Part shown: piece by piece, positions 50,690-60,241 of the stretch
How the letters are laid out: each line of letters begins with the position of its first letter
Position numbering within the stretch: position 1 is the stretch's first letter
Source: Comamonadaceae bacterium
Lineage (GTDB): Bacteria; Pseudomonadota; Gammaproteobacteria; Burkholderiales; Burkholderiaceae_C
Direction: 5' to 3'
NCBI GenBank assembly: GCA_947456305.1
Contig: CANGPN010000006.1
Span: forward strand, 1 to 64,000
DNA: 64,000 bases
Notes under the pieces: generated by a model
The model's input: only the letters and a program-made list of their open reading frames with translations
What the model was told of the DNA's origin: nothing
Database searches by the model: none
Position numbers and translations under genes: made by a program

Positions 50690-51738
50690 ACGCAATGCGA
50701 TTCACAAACCGCTTGTGGCAATGTGCCGCAGGTCTGGCCGCCATGTTGATGCTCTCCGGTTGCGAACTTCCTATTCCCAATAGCGTGCAACACGGTTACC
50801 GTGGCACTGGCATGGTTCAGGTGTACAACACGCGCCTACTGGCCGCCAAAGTCGATGCCAACACCGTGCCGTTTGCGTTGCCGCAAGCTCCAGCCGAAGG
50901 ACCCAAGGCATCACAAACGTATAAAAACGTCAAAGTGTTGGGCAACCTCAGCACCGCGCAGTTCAACCGTTTGATGGTGTCTATGGCTGCCTGGGTGTCG
51001 CCCAATGACGGTGGTTGTATTTATTGCCATAACCCTGCCAATTTCGCCGACGACGAAAAATACACCAAGGTGGTGGCGCGTCGCATGCTGCAGATGACGC
51101 AGTACATCAACAGTGAGTGGAAGCCTCATGTGGCCGAAACCGGTGTGACTTGCTATACCTGCCACAGGGGACAACCAGTGCCGGCCACTGTTTGGTTCAC
51201 ACAAAACCACCAGCCCCAGGGTTCCAACTTCATGGGTGACAAAGCCGGTCAAAACGAACCTGCTGCCGTCGTCAACCTGTCTTCCTTGCCCAACGATCCG
51301 TTCACTCCATTTTTGTTGCAAGCCAAAGACATTCGAGTGAACGGCCCGACGCCTTTGCCGTCAGGCAACCTTCATTCGATCAAACAAACCGAATGGACTT
51401 ATGCGTTGATGACTCACATGTCTACCTCGCTGGGCGTGAACTGCACTTACTGCCATAACAGCCGTTCTTTCCAAAGCTGGGAAAACAGCCCGCCGCAGCG
51501 TGCCACAGCATGGCACGGCATTCGCATGGCGCGTGACCTCAACGTGAATTACATGGAGCCTTTGGCACCGGTATTCCCGGATCACCGAAAAGGCGAGTTG
51601 GGTGATTCACCCAAGCTCAATTGCAATACCTGCCACCAAGGTGCTTACAAGCCATTGTTTGGCGCGCCCATGGTCAAAGACTTCCCAGAGTTGTCGCCAC
51701 CGCCCCCTGCCAGGCCTGCCCAAGTGGCCAGCCAGTGA
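50686..51738 (+). CDS. pufC: Reaction centre tetraheme cytochrome subunit
   Basis: A 350-residue lipoprotein with a lipobox ([11 protein letters not shown]) at the N-terminus and four CXXCH motifs at residues 111, 156, 253 and 313 (CIYCH, CYTCH, CTYCH, CNTCH). It delivers electrons to the oxidised special pair from periplasmic carriers. Met ligands are likely in the preceding segments. Its presence is normal for betaproteobacterial and many gammaproteobacterial reaction centres but absent from Rhodobacter. Confidence 0.95.
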   Translation: MNAMRFTNRLWQCAAGLAAMLMLSGCELPIPNSVQHGYRGTGMVQVYNTRLLAAKVDANTVPFALPQAPAEGPKASQTYKNVKVLGNLSTAQFNRLMVSMAAWVSPNDGGCIYCHNPANFADDEKYTKVVARRMLQMTQYINSEWKPHVAETGVTCYTCHRGQPVPATVWFTQNHQPQGSNFMGDKAGQNEPAAVVNLSSLPNDPFTPFLLQAKDIRVNGPTPLPSGNLHSIKQTEWTYALMTHMSTSLGVNCTYCHNSRSFQSWENSPPQRATAWHGIRMARDLNVNYMEPLAPVFPDHRKGELGDSPKLNCNTCHQGAYKPLFGAPMVKDFPELSPPPPARPAQVASQ

Positions 51739-51779
51739 TTTAAGCCAAGCAGTATCTAACCAGCAAGCATGAAATTTCC

Positions 51780-52544
51780 ATGGTCAACCAAGATCCCGTG
51801 TCCATGGCAGTTTCAGGTGTGGTGGTGGTGTTGCTGGTGGATTACCTGAGGGCGCACCAGGCTTGGGGTTGGATGCGATTGGTACAAGGCGCATCTGCAT
51901 TCAAAGATACACCCGGCTTGCTGTTCAGCAAAGTCATGGGCAGCGGCCATGATGGCGGATTTGTGCTCAGGCCCAGCGCGACACATCAAGGCCTGATTTG
52001 TTTGTTTGACACCGCGGAACAAGCCGACGCCTTTATGCAAGGGCCTCAGGTCAATGCGTATGCAGAACGCGCCAAATCCATGTTTGTCACTTCTTTGGCG
52101 GTCACGTCTGCCAGAGGATCTTGGGATGGACGGACCTGGGGCGTCACCTCGGATCAAAGCCTGGGCAAATACAAAGATATGGATACCAGTGCTTACGGTA
52201 TGGCCGCGCTGACCCGGGCCAGTATTCGTCCGGCCAAAGCGGTGTCTTTTTGGCGTTACGCACCTGCCGCGCAGGACGATTTGAAACAAGCTCCAGGATG
52301 TCAATTGGCCATGGGGCTGGGAGAAGCGCCTTTGGTCAGACAGTGCACTTTCAGCGTGTGGAAGAACGCGCCTGCCATGATGGACTATGCACACACCGGT
52401 GCGCACCAGCAGGCCATTCAAGCCGCCTACAAAAATGATTTTTTCTCTGAATCCATGTTTGTGCGTATGCGGGTGTTGCGCCGAACCGGTCAATGGCAGG
52501 GCGTCATGTCTGCTGATTCAGCATCGAATGAACACCATGGCTGA
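51780..52544 (+). CDS. crtA: Spheroidene monooxygenase
   Basis: A 254-residue CrtA, which adds a keto group to spheroidene to make spheroidenone under oxygen. Conserved parts: WGWMRLVQGASAFKDTPGL near the start, MLGSGHDGGF-like KVMGSGHDGGFVLRPS, FVTSLAVTSARGSW, and the C-terminal FFSESMFVRMRVL. A downstream ATG at 51804 is an alternative start. It overlaps crtD by 8 nt (17 if the earlier crtD ATG is used). Confidence 0.85.
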   Translation: MVNQDPVSMAVSGVVVVLLVDYLRAHQAWGWMRLVQGASAFKDTPGLLFSKVMGSGHDGGFVLRPSATHQGLICLFDTAEQADAFMQGPQVNAYAERAKSMFVTSLAVTSARGSWDGRTWGVTSDQSLGKYKDMDTSAYGMAALTRASIRPAKAVSFWRYAPAAQDDLKQAPGCQLAMGLGEAPLVRQCTFSVWKNAPAMMDYAHTGAHQQAIQAAYKNDFFSESMFVRMRVLRRTGQWQGVMSADSASNEHHG

Positions 52545-54069
52545 ACATAAAGTGGTTGTCATAGGCGCCGGCATGGCCGGTCTGGTCAGTGCTTTGCAAT
52601 TGGCGAATGCAGGTTTGCAAGTTACCGTGGTAGACAAGGCCGCTGGACCCGGCGGAAAAATCAGGCAATTGATGCCTAATGGCTTGCCTGTCGACAGCGG
52701 CCCTACGGTGTTCACCATGCGCTGGGTGTTTGACCAGATCATGTCTTCAGTCGGTACACAGCTGGAATCAGAGGTGCTGATACATCCGCTCAAAGTGCTG
52801 GCCCGACACTTTTGGGAAGACGGTTCTCAACTGGATTTGTACGCAGACCCAGAGCGCTCACTGGATGCCGTAGCGCAATTCGCGGGCAATGCAGAGGCCA
52901 AGCGTTTTACCCAGTTTTGTCAGACTGCGCGTCAGGTGTACGACGCTTTAGAAGGCCCGTTCATTAAATCCCCGTCACCAACCATGGCGCAAATGATGAG
53001 CAGTCTGGGTCCCAGAGGCCTTGCCACCTTGGCCTCCATCGGGCCTATGCGCAATTTATGGAACAGCCTGGGTAGACATTTCACCGACCCTCGCATGCGC
53101 CAGTTGTTCGCCCGCTATGCCACTTATTGCGGCTCATCTCCCTGGGAGGCACCGGCTACTTTGATGCTGATTGCACAAGTGGAGATGGACGGTGTCTGGG
53201 CCGTGGAGGGCGGCATGCATGCCTTGGCTGCGTGTTTGATGCGCCTGGGGCAAAAGCGCGGCGTTAATTATGTGTTCAACAGCGAATGCGAACGCATAGA
53301 GTTGCTACAAGGCAAAGTCTCCGGAGTGAGACTGGCCAAAGGCGACAGCTTGCGGGCCGACAGCGTGGTATTCAACGGCGATATTGCGGCGTTGCGCAAA
53401 GGCTTGCTGGGGCCATCGTTGACTCAGGCTGTGGCAGGCAAAGTTCAACCGCGCTCGCTGTCTGCAGTGACATGGTCTATGTATGCGGATACACAAGCTT
53501 TTGCCCTTGACAGGCACAATGTATTTTTCAGAAACAACTATGCCAGCGAATTTGAAGATATCTTCATGCACGGCAAATTGCCTACTCAGCCGACCGTTTA
53601 TGTATGTGCGCAGGACCGGGGCACCGGTCAATTACCGCCAGGCGCAGAGCGCTTGTTATGTCTGGTCAACGCACCTGCCCGTGGTGATAAACGCATGTCT
53701 GAAGACGAGTTGCTGTCATGCGCGCAAAGCAGCCAGGCATTGATGGCCGCATCCGGTCTGCATTTAAAGTTGGAGTCTTCTGCCTCATGCATACGCACCA
53801 CACCCCAGGACTTCCATCAATTGTTTCCGGCGACGGGCGGGGCTTTGTATGGCCAGGCCACGCATGGATGGATGGCAGCGTTCGCCCGTTCGAACGCCCG
53901 CAGTCAAATGCCGGGCTTGTACCTGGCGGGGGGCAGCGTGCATCCGGGCCCGGGCGTACCTATGGCAGCCATGTCCGGGCAGTTGGCGGCCGCAGCGCTG
54001 ATGGCCGACCTCGGTTTGACCAACCCGTCTCGCAAGACGGCTACCTCTGGTGGTACCTTGACGCACTGA
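52537..54069 (+). CDS. crtD: Carotenoid 3,4-desaturase
   Basis: A 510-residue FAD-dependent desaturase of the phytoene desaturase family. FAD-binding site VVVIGAGMAGLVSALQLANAG at the start; MRWVFDQIMS and the C-terminal LYLAGGSVHPGPGVPMAAMSG match CrtD (1-hydroxy/methoxyneurosporene desaturase). Two starts at 52528 and 52537 are equal in quality. The C-terminal end is overlapped by about 200 nt by the crtC frame. Confidence 0.88.
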   Translation: MAEHKVVVIGAGMAGLVSALQLANAGLQVTVVDKAAGPGGKIRQLMPNGLPVDSGPTVFTMRWVFDQIMSSVGTQLESEVLIHPLKVLARHFWEDGSQLDLYADPERSLDAVAQFAGNAEAKRFTQFCQTARQVYDALEGPFIKSPSPTMAQMMSSLGPRGLATLASIGPMRNLWNSLGRHFTDPRMRQLFARYATYCGSSPWEAPATLMLIAQVEMDGVWAVEGGMHALAACLMRLGQKRGVNYVFNSECERIELLQGKVSGVRLAKGDSLRADSVVFNGDIAALRKGLLGPSLTQAVAGKVQPRSLSAVTWSMYADTQAFALDRHNVFFRNNYASEFEDIFMHGKLPTQPTVYVCAQDRGTGQLPPGAERLLCLVNAPARGDKRMSEDELLSCAQSSQALMAASGLHLKLESSASCIRTTPQDFHQLFPATGGALYGQATHGWMAAFARSNARSQMPGLYLAGGSVHPGPGVPMAAMSGQLAAAALMADLGLTNPSRKTATSGGTLTH

Positions 54070-54935
54070 GTGACGACGGTCAATTTGGTTTGACCATCAT
54101 TGCATTTGTCGGCAGTGTGTTTTCACCGTATTACGCGTGGGACCGGCGACACGCACACACACACGCAGACAACTATTGCGCTTTGAACGTTGCGCTCTAC
54201 AGCAAACATGCACGCCGCTGGGCCATGACCGAACGCGGTGCAAGGCATTGCCACCGCGATGACCAGCAGTTCACCATCGGCCCCAGCCAATTGCGCTGGG
54301 ACGGGCAATCGCTGGTCATTGACATCAATGAAATCGGTGTGCCGATTCCGCATCGCGTACGCGGCCAGATACGCGTGCATGCAGATACCTGGTTTGACTT
54401 CAGTACACCGATTGATGACTGCGGCAAACACCGCTGGGGCCCATTGGCACCGTCTGCGCGTATTGAAGTGAATTTGCAGCACCCTGCGCAGCAGTGGACG
54501 GGCAATGCATACCTGGACTCCAACGAGGGCGACGAGCCCATAGACCGCTCATGCCGTGAATGGGATTGGTCGCGCAGCCCTATGAAAGACGGCAGTACTA
54601 CAGTGATTTACGACGTGCAGGGCAAGGCCGGTTTGCAGCAAGACAAACTGCTGGCTTTGCGTTTCAAACCCGATGGCAGCATCGAGGACTTTGAAGCGCC
54701 ATCGAGACAGGCATTGCCGAAAACGCTCTGGCGTATTCAGCGGCGCATGCGAAGTGAGTCAGCCGTGAAAGTGCAAGAGCAGTTAGAGGACACACCTTTT
54801 TACCAACGCGCCTTGTTACATAGTGAGTTATTAGGCGAACAAGTACAAAGCTTTCACGAAACTTTGTACGTGCCAAGGTTGGTGTCGCCCGTGGTGCAAG
54901 CCATGTTGCCTTGGCGAATGCCCAGGCGGGGGTGA
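53868..54935 (+). CDS. crtC: Carotenoid 1,2-hydratase (hydroxyneurosporene synthase)
   Basis: A CrtC of 355 residues from this start. The family region begins at PRFDQPVSQDGYLWWYLDALS and runs through SDDGQFGLTIIAFVGSVFSP, AHTHADNYCALNVALY and the C-terminal DTPFYQRALL with LVSPVVQAMLPWRMP. The enzyme hydrates the carotenoid end. No ATG, GTG or TTG lies between 53868 and the start of the homologous region near 54011, so I use the ATG at 53868, which gives an overlap of 202 nt with crtD. The stop is 3 nt from the convergent kup remnant. Confidence 0.75.
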   Translation: MDGSVRPFERPQSNAGLVPGGGQRASGPGRTYGSHVRAVGGRSADGRPRFDQPVSQDGYLWWYLDALSDDGQFGLTIIAFVGSVFSPYYAWDRRHAHTHADNYCALNVALYSKHARRWAMTERGARHCHRDDQQFTIGPSQLRWDGQSLVIDINEIGVPIPHRVRGQIRVHADTWFDFSTPIDDCGKHRWGPLAPSARIEVNLQHPAQQWTGNAYLDSNEGDEPIDRSCREWDWSRSPMKDGSTTVIYDVQGKAGLQQDKLLALRFKPDGSIEDFEAPSRQALPKTLWRIQRRMRSESAVKVQEQLEDTPFYQRALLHSELLGEQVQSFHETLYVPRLVSPVVQAMLPWRMPRRG

Positions 54936-54938
54936 GGT

Positions 54939-56574
54939 TCATATTTGCACCCTCGTTCCCAACTCAACCACCGAGTTATCCGGCAGATGGAAAAACTCCA
55001 CGATCCCGCCTGAGTTGCGGGTCATGGCCGCAAACATGATTTCGCGCCATTGCGCCATACCGCCACCCGGTGTGGGCATCACGGTTTCGCGGCTTAAAAA
55101 ATACGTGGTTTCAAACGCCGGTACGTCCAAGCCGTGCTGTTGGCACATCAGCAATGCTTTGGGCACATCGGGTGTGTTCATGAAATCGTAAGTCACAACC
55201 ACTTGCCAAAAGTGTTCACTGATTTTTTCCACCTTGACGCGATGTTTATCCGACACCCAAGGCACCTCTTCAAACTTCACCGTCATGATGATGTTTTTCT
55301 CATGCAGCACCTGGTTGTGCTTCATGTTGTGCAATAAAGCTTGTGGCACAGTTTCCGGATTCGCCACCGCATAAACGGCTGTGCGTTGTATCAAATGGTT
55401 ATGTCCTGCTTCAATCGATGCAATGAAGGAAGCGAGATCCAGCCCATCACGCTTGATGGTTTCAACCACCAAACTCCTGCCTTTAGACCATGTCGTCATG
55501 ACAGCAAACAAACTCAATCCCATGACCAAGGGGAACCAGCCGCCGTCAAAGAACTTGATGATGCAACCGGCAAACAAAAACACATCAATGCCTAAGAAAA
55601 ACACAGTGGCTGCCACAGCCAGCAGCAGCGGTAATTTCCATGCATTGCGCACCACAAAAAAGGTGAGGGTGGTGGTGATGACCATGGTCAATGTGACAGC
55701 AATGCCGTAAGCACCCGCCAATGCGGATGAGCTTCTGAATGCAAGAACAGCCGCCACCACGCCGATGAGCAAAATCCAATTCACAGCCGGCATGTAAATC
55801 TGTCCCACTTCTTTTTCAGAGGTGTATTTGATGTCCATGCGCGGTAAAAAGCCCACCTGTGAGTGCCAGCACGATAGCGCCGACTGCCGCCAGAATGAAC
55901 GGGCCTCTGTCCCATAAAAACACGGCGGCATTCAAGGGATTCAAGGCTTGCAAGATAGCCGGCTGTTGAACAATTTCTACAACGCCAGTGAACCCCAATA
56001 CAGAGAACCAGACCACGATGATGGGCCCGAAAAACTTGCCCACCAACTGCGTGCCAAAGCGTTGCATCAAAAACAGCAGCAACAGCACGGCCACGGAAAT
56101 CGGCACCACAAACGGCGTGAGCACCGGCGTCACCATCTCCAAACCTTCCACCGCCCCAATGACAGAGATGGCTGGCGTGATGATGCTGTCGCCATAAAAC
56201 AAAGTCGCGCCGAACAAACCCATCATCAACAGCGACTGACGCAAAAACGGCTTGTCTTTGACCGCATTCGCTGCCAACGCCGTCAGTGCCAATGCACCGC
56301 CTTCGCCACGGTTGTCCGCACGCAAAATCAAAATCACATATTTCAATGTAACGATCAACATCAACGCCCAAAAAATGGTGGAGACCGCGCCAATCAGGTT
56401 TTCGGGGGTGAGCGCGATGCCTGTGGCGGGCAAAAACACTTCCTTCACGGTGTACAGCGGACTGGTGCCAATATCGCCATACACCACACCTATGGCAGCC
56501 AGCGTCAGCGCTGCGGTGGATTGGCGTTGTATATGCGCGGACGGGTTGTCTGCGTCTGTGGAAACCTCTGACAT
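54939..56574 (-). pseudogene. kup: kup potassium transporter, disrupted by internal deletion and frameshift
   Basis: The N-terminal part (56574 to about 55853) reads as normal Kup: [35 protein letters not shown], up to [11 protein letters not shown]. Then the frame changes and the C-terminal part (about 55860 to 54939) starts at [20 protein letters not shown] and continues to the normal end RVQI. About 90 residues that normally lie between ALTG and the GYLPRM motif (the EALYADMGHFG to ISGAFSL region) are missing at the join. The deletion is not a multiple of three. Both halves are otherwise well preserved, so it is a recent loss, unless it is a sequence or assembly error. Neither half would form a working transporter. 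Confidence 0.85.
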
Positions 56575-56575
56575 G

Positions 56576-56647
56576 CGAACTCCAACTTATTGACAGCTGT
56601 CAGAGTGCCATGGGTGGTGTTAGGAACGCATAAGTGTGTGGAGTTCG
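56576..56647. promoter_or_regulatory. Inverted repeat and palindrome before kup
   Basis: CGAACTCCA (56576-56584) and TGGAGTTCG (56639-56647) form a 9-bp inverted repeat around a perfect 12-bp palindrome TGACAGCTGTCA (56591-56602). It may be a regulator site for kup, or a structured region after kdpE, whose stop is at 56672. Confidence 0.4.
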
Positions 56648-56671
56648 TTGGACGAATTGCCAGTCCCAGCG

Positions 56672-57376
56672 CTAAGACTCCTCAAACAACCGATACCCCA
56701 CTCCCGTCTCGGTCAACAGCAGTTGCGGTTCATTGGGGTTGTCTTCGAGTTTGGCGCGCAGTTGTGCCATGTACAAACGCAGGTAATGCGTGTGTTGTAC
56801 AAACTCAGCGCCCCACACATCCACCAGCAATTGTCTGTGCGTCACCACTTGCCCGGCTTGTCTAACGAGTCTTGCCAGCAGTTTGAATTCTGTCGGTGTC
56901 AGGTGAACTGCCTGGCCGTTTTTTCTCACTTCATGTTTAGCTAATTCAATGTGTAACAACCCGCATTGGTAATGAGTTTGCGGCGCAATCACAGATGTAC
57001 CCCGGTGACGCAAACTTACCCGCATGCGGGCCAGCAGCTCGTTGATGTTGAAGGGTTTCACCAAATAATCGTCTGCGCCTGCATCCAGCAAATGCACTTT
57101 GTGGTCTTCGTCATGGCGAGCCGAGATGATGAGCACAGGCAGTTTGTATTTGAGCCTGACGCTGTGCAGCAATTCAGCGCCATCGCCGTCCGGCAGTCCC
57201 AAGTCCAGGATCAATAAATCCAGGGGCATGCTCGAACCCATGGCGTGGCGAAGGACGGCCTGTGCATCTGTTGCACTGCCGCTGATATGCACTTCATAGC
57301 CTTCGACCAACAAAGCGTCCCGCAGTGTGCGTCGCAGTTCGCGGTCATCTTCCACCAACAACACTTGCAAAGCCAT
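56672..57376 (-). CDS. kdpE: KdpE-like response regulator
   Basis: A 234-residue OmpR-family regulator. Receiver domain: acidic pair VEDDREL, phosphoacceptor in LLILDLGLPDGDG, lysine in YLVKPFN. The winged-helix C-terminal domain matches KdpE (HLTPTEFKLLARLVRQAGQVVTHRQLL, LRLYMAQLRAKLE). ATG at 57376 lies 4 nt after the kdpD stop, so the two are co-translated. No kdpFABC genes are near; the gene downstream is the broken kup. Confidence 0.88.
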   Translation of the reverse strand: MALQVLLVEDDRELRRTLRDALLVEGYEVHISGSATDAQAVLRHAMGSSMPLDLLILDLGLPDGDGAELLHSVRLKYKLPVLIISARHDEDHKVHLLDAGADDYLVKPFNINELLARMRVSLRHRGTSVIAPQTHYQCGLLHIELAKHEVRKNGQAVHLTPTEFKLLARLVRQAGQVVTHRQLLVDVWGAEFVQHTHYLRLYMAQLRAKLEDNPNEPQLLLTETGVGYRLFEES

Positions 57377-57380
57377 GCGG

Positions 57381-58934
57381 TCAATCCTCTGTGTGCAGCA
57401 TAGGCTGAGTCTCGATTGGAAACGCCACACACAGCGTGGCACCTGTGGGTTGTGTGTCTTCTATCCAAATGCGGGCATCATGCAATTTGGCAATCGCTTT
57501 GCACACGGCCAGTCCCACGCCGACACCGCGCCTGAGTTGGTTGTCGTCGCTGGCATCTGCTTGCGCATCATTGTTGTGCATACGCTCGAAGGCTTGAAAC
57601 ACTTTGTCTTTCCATGGGTCAGGAATGCCGCGTCCCCGGTCAATCACACGGGCTTGCAATTCAGTGGCGTTCATGCTTACTTGTATATCAATCTGAGTTG
57701 AATCGTCGCTGTACTTGATGGCGTTTTCCATCAGATTTTCAAACAACTGCACCAACAACATGGCATCACAAAACACCAAGGGCAATGCATCAGGCAATGA
57801 CACGTGTATGTCCCTGGCCGGGTAGCGCATCCGTGTTTTAGAGAGCACCGACCCGATGATTTCTTGCAGCGATTCCCAGTCTTTGTGAACTTTCCAAGGT
57901 GCAGCATCCAAACGCGCAAGCTGCAAAGTGTTGCTGGTCATGCGGTTCAAGTGCTGTGCTTCCAGCAAGACGGTGTGGGCCAATTGTGTGACTTGCTCTG
58001 TGTTGAGCTTGGTGTTTTGCGAATGGATCACTGAAGCTGCGCCGATCAAATTCGCTAAAGGAGTGCGGTAGTCGTGTGAGATAGAGGTCAGCAAGGTGTT
58101 GCGAATGCTTTGGTTCTGCGCTTCTTCTTTGGACTGTTGTACTTGTTTCAACGTATGGTCGCGTTCCATGTTCAGGCCCAGCAGGTCGCACATTTGTTGC
58201 AGGTAGGCGCGTTTGGCATGCGATACATCAGCCAAGGGCTGACCGTGAATCGCCACGGCACCAAATGCTTTGGCTCTTCCGCGTATGGGTAAAAACAAGG
58301 TACGTTGATTTTCAAAACGGCCAGTCCCCGGGCCCAGTTGGGCGCATTCTTTAACGCAAGTGTGAAGACCTTGAGTGAGTTGTTTGTCAGTCGGTCCCAG
58401 CCACACTGGCTGTTCATGCGAATCAAGGTTTGCACCTGTTTGCAACAACACGGTGACATGGGCTTGCACCTGTTGTTGCAGCGCGTTTTGTAATAAGCAT
58501 GCTTGTTGTTCTATCCCGGGCGTGTCGCGAAACTGTTCGCTCAAATTGCGCATGCGTTCAGAATCGGCAGCGTGTTCGCTTTCCAATTGCGCAGCATGGC
58601 GCAACCGTGACATCAAATAACTGACCATGGCACTCACGCCGAGCATGGTGACCAACAACAGCAAGTCTTGGTTCAGGTCAACGTTGAAGGTGAATCGCGG
58701 CGGTACAAACAACCAGTTGAACATCAGCACTGAGCAGACGCAAGCCAGTAATGAAGCCGCAGGGGATAACCACAAGCCTGCCATGGCGCTGCCCAATACC
58801 AGCAGCAGCGCCAGATTGCCCAGATTCAACACGCCATCGCAAAACCACAGCAGCATCCATGTGGCAGTCCAACTGAGCAGGCCCAGCCAGCGCTTGCGTA
58901 TATTGGGAATCAGATAAACCGGTGTGTGAATCAA
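57381..58934 (-). CDS. kdpD: Short KdpD-like sensor histidine kinase
   Basis: About 517 residues. It has four membrane helices of the DUF4118 type (residues about 20-100), a GAF-like domain, the phospho-acceptor HisKA box SISHDYRTPLANLIGA and an ATPase domain with ENAIKYS, DRGRGIPD and GVGVGLAVCKAIA. The N-terminal KdpD and UspA cytoplasmic domains, which E. coli KdpD needs for K+ sensing and Kdp regulation, are absent. The start is uncertain: a TTG at 58934 has no clear ribosome site, while the frame runs on into the amidohydrolase gene. A start further up would overlap that gene. Confidence 0.75.
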   Translation of the reverse strand: MIHTPVYLIPNIRKRWLGLLSWTATWMLLWFCDGVLNLGNLALLLVLGSAMAGLWLSPAASLLACVCSVLMFNWLFVPPRFTFNVDLNQDLLLLVTMLGVSAMVSYLMSRLRHAAQLESEHAADSERMRNLSEQFRDTPGIEQQACLLQNALQQQVQAHVTVLLQTGANLDSHEQPVWLGPTDKQLTQGLHTCVKECAQLGPGTGRFENQRTLFLPIRGRAKAFGAVAIHGQPLADVSHAKRAYLQQMCDLLGLNMERDHTLKQVQQSKEEAQNQSIRNTLLTSISHDYRTPLANLIGAASVIHSQNTKLNTEQVTQLAHTVLLEAQHLNRMTSNTLQLARLDAAPWKVHKDWESLQEIIGSVLSKTRMRYPARDIHVSLPDALPLVFCDAMLLVQLFENLMENAIKYSDDSTQIDIQVSMNATELQARVIDRGRGIPDPWKDKVFQAFERMHNNDAQADASDDNQLRRGVGVGLAVCKAIAKLHDARIWIEDTQPTGATLCVAFPIETQPMLHTED

Positions 58935-58953
58935 TGGAAGCTCAGAGTGTGAG

Positions 58954-60144
58954 TCAATGTACGACCACCGGCACTTCCGTCGCAGGCGGTGTGTTGCGTG
59001 AGCGGTGGCAGCGCACCAAGCCGTCAATCATCACCATGCCAATGCCGGGAATGTCGCCAAGTTGCACACTCTCTAAAAGCGTGCGGCCAGCGGTGTGTTG
59101 CGCGCGGTCCATGAACACAAAATCTGCAGCGCGTCCTACTTCAATGAGGCCGCAATTCAGGTTGCGTATGCGTGCGGTGTTGCCGGTGGCAAAACAAAAC
59201 ACAAACTCGGCAGGTATGTTGGCCAGGCTTGAGAGCAAGGCAATCATGCGCAACATGCCCAGTGGTTGCACGCCTGAACCCGCAGGTCCGTCGGTGCCCA
59301 AAATCACGCGGTGCGGGCATTTCAGTTCTAGTGCAGCTTTGGCCGCTGCAATCGCCACACGCTCGTTGCCGTTATGCACGATCTCAATCGCGCGGCTGGA
59401 CTTCTCGCACAACTCGCACACATGCGCTTCGCTCAATGACGTGTGGCCGCCGTTGATATGGCCAATCACATCCGCATCGGCTTCGAGCACCACGTCTTTG
59501 TCTATCAAGCCCGAGCCGGGGATGGACGGCCCGCCCGTGTGTATGGTGCTTTGTATGCCGTGCTTGCGCGCCCAGGCCACCATTTCTTTGGCTTCGTATC
59601 CGGCTTTCACCGAGCCCAGTCCCACTTCGCCCAGCAGCGTCACGCCAGCCGATGCAAGCTCTTCGAAATCGTGTTCGGTCATGCCTTTTTCGATGATGGG
59701 CGCACCGGCAATCACTTTCACGCCGCCGGGGCGGAAATTGCTGAATGCGCGTTGCGCGGTGATGGCCAAGGCTTTCAATCCCACGATGTCTTTGGGCCGT
59801 CCCGGCAAATGCACTTCACCGGCAGACACCATGGTGGTCACGCCGCCGTTCATGGTGGAGTCGATCCAACCGATTTGGTTTTGTCTCGGGGTCCAGTCGC
59901 CAAACACTGGGTGCACATGGCTGTCGATCAAGCCGGGTGCCACGCAGGTCTGGCGCACATCGATGGTGGTTTTCGCGCCCTCGGTGTCCAGGTCTTTGAA
60001 CTTGCCCACCGCCGTGATGATGCCGTCCACAACGACGATGGTGTCGGCTTGCAACACAGGCTGGTCTATGTCGCCGGAGAGCAGCAGCCCGATGTTTTTG
60101 ATGACGACTTTGCCTGAGGCTTCTTCAATTGCTGCGGTGGCCAT
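58954..60144 (-). CDS. Amidohydrolase resembling enamidase of nicotinate degradation
   Basis: A 396-residue metal-dependent amidohydrolase. The HxH motif is PGLIDSHVHPVFG; later ligands are in LLGEVGLGSVKAG, IHTGGPSIPG, GHINGGHTS, EIVHNGNERVA and the aspartate in LGTDGPAGSGVQPLG. From memory this fits enamidase (EC 3.5.2.18), which opens the ring of 6-oxo-1,4,5,6-tetrahydronicotinate. The ATG at 60144 follows CAAGGAGT. It is divergent from the 6-hydroxynicotinate reductase-like gene, the previous step of that pathway. Other cyclic-amide substrates are possible. Confidence 0.7.
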   Translation of the reverse strand: MATAAIEEASGKVVIKNIGLLLSGDIDQPVLQADTIVVVDGIITAVGKFKDLDTEGAKTTIDVRQTCVAPGLIDSHVHPVFGDWTPRQNQIGWIDSTMNGGVTTMVSAGEVHLPGRPKDIVGLKALAITAQRAFSNFRPGGVKVIAGAPIIEKGMTEHDFEELASAGVTLLGEVGLGSVKAGYEAKEMVAWARKHGIQSTIHTGGPSIPGSGLIDKDVVLEADADVIGHINGGHTSLSEAHVCELCEKSSRAIEIVHNGNERVAIAAAKAALELKCPHRVILGTDGPAGSGVQPLGMLRMIALLSSLANIPAEFVFCFATGNTARIRNLNCGLIEVGRAADFVFMDRAQHTAGRTLLESVQLGDIPGIGMVMIDGLVRCHRSRNTPPATEVPVVVH

Positions 60145-60241
60145 GTGTGACTCCTTGGTACTTATGTCTACTCTGTGTGGTGCGTGTCCACAAGCATAAT
60201 GCGTCTTGGCCTTTGCTCTGATCCTCACATATCCAAATGGC

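Noticed and set aside
54939-56574. Treating the two kup parts as two separate genes
   Set aside because: They are consecutive parts of one Kup protein in different frames with a missing segment at the join; neither has its own start or end features.
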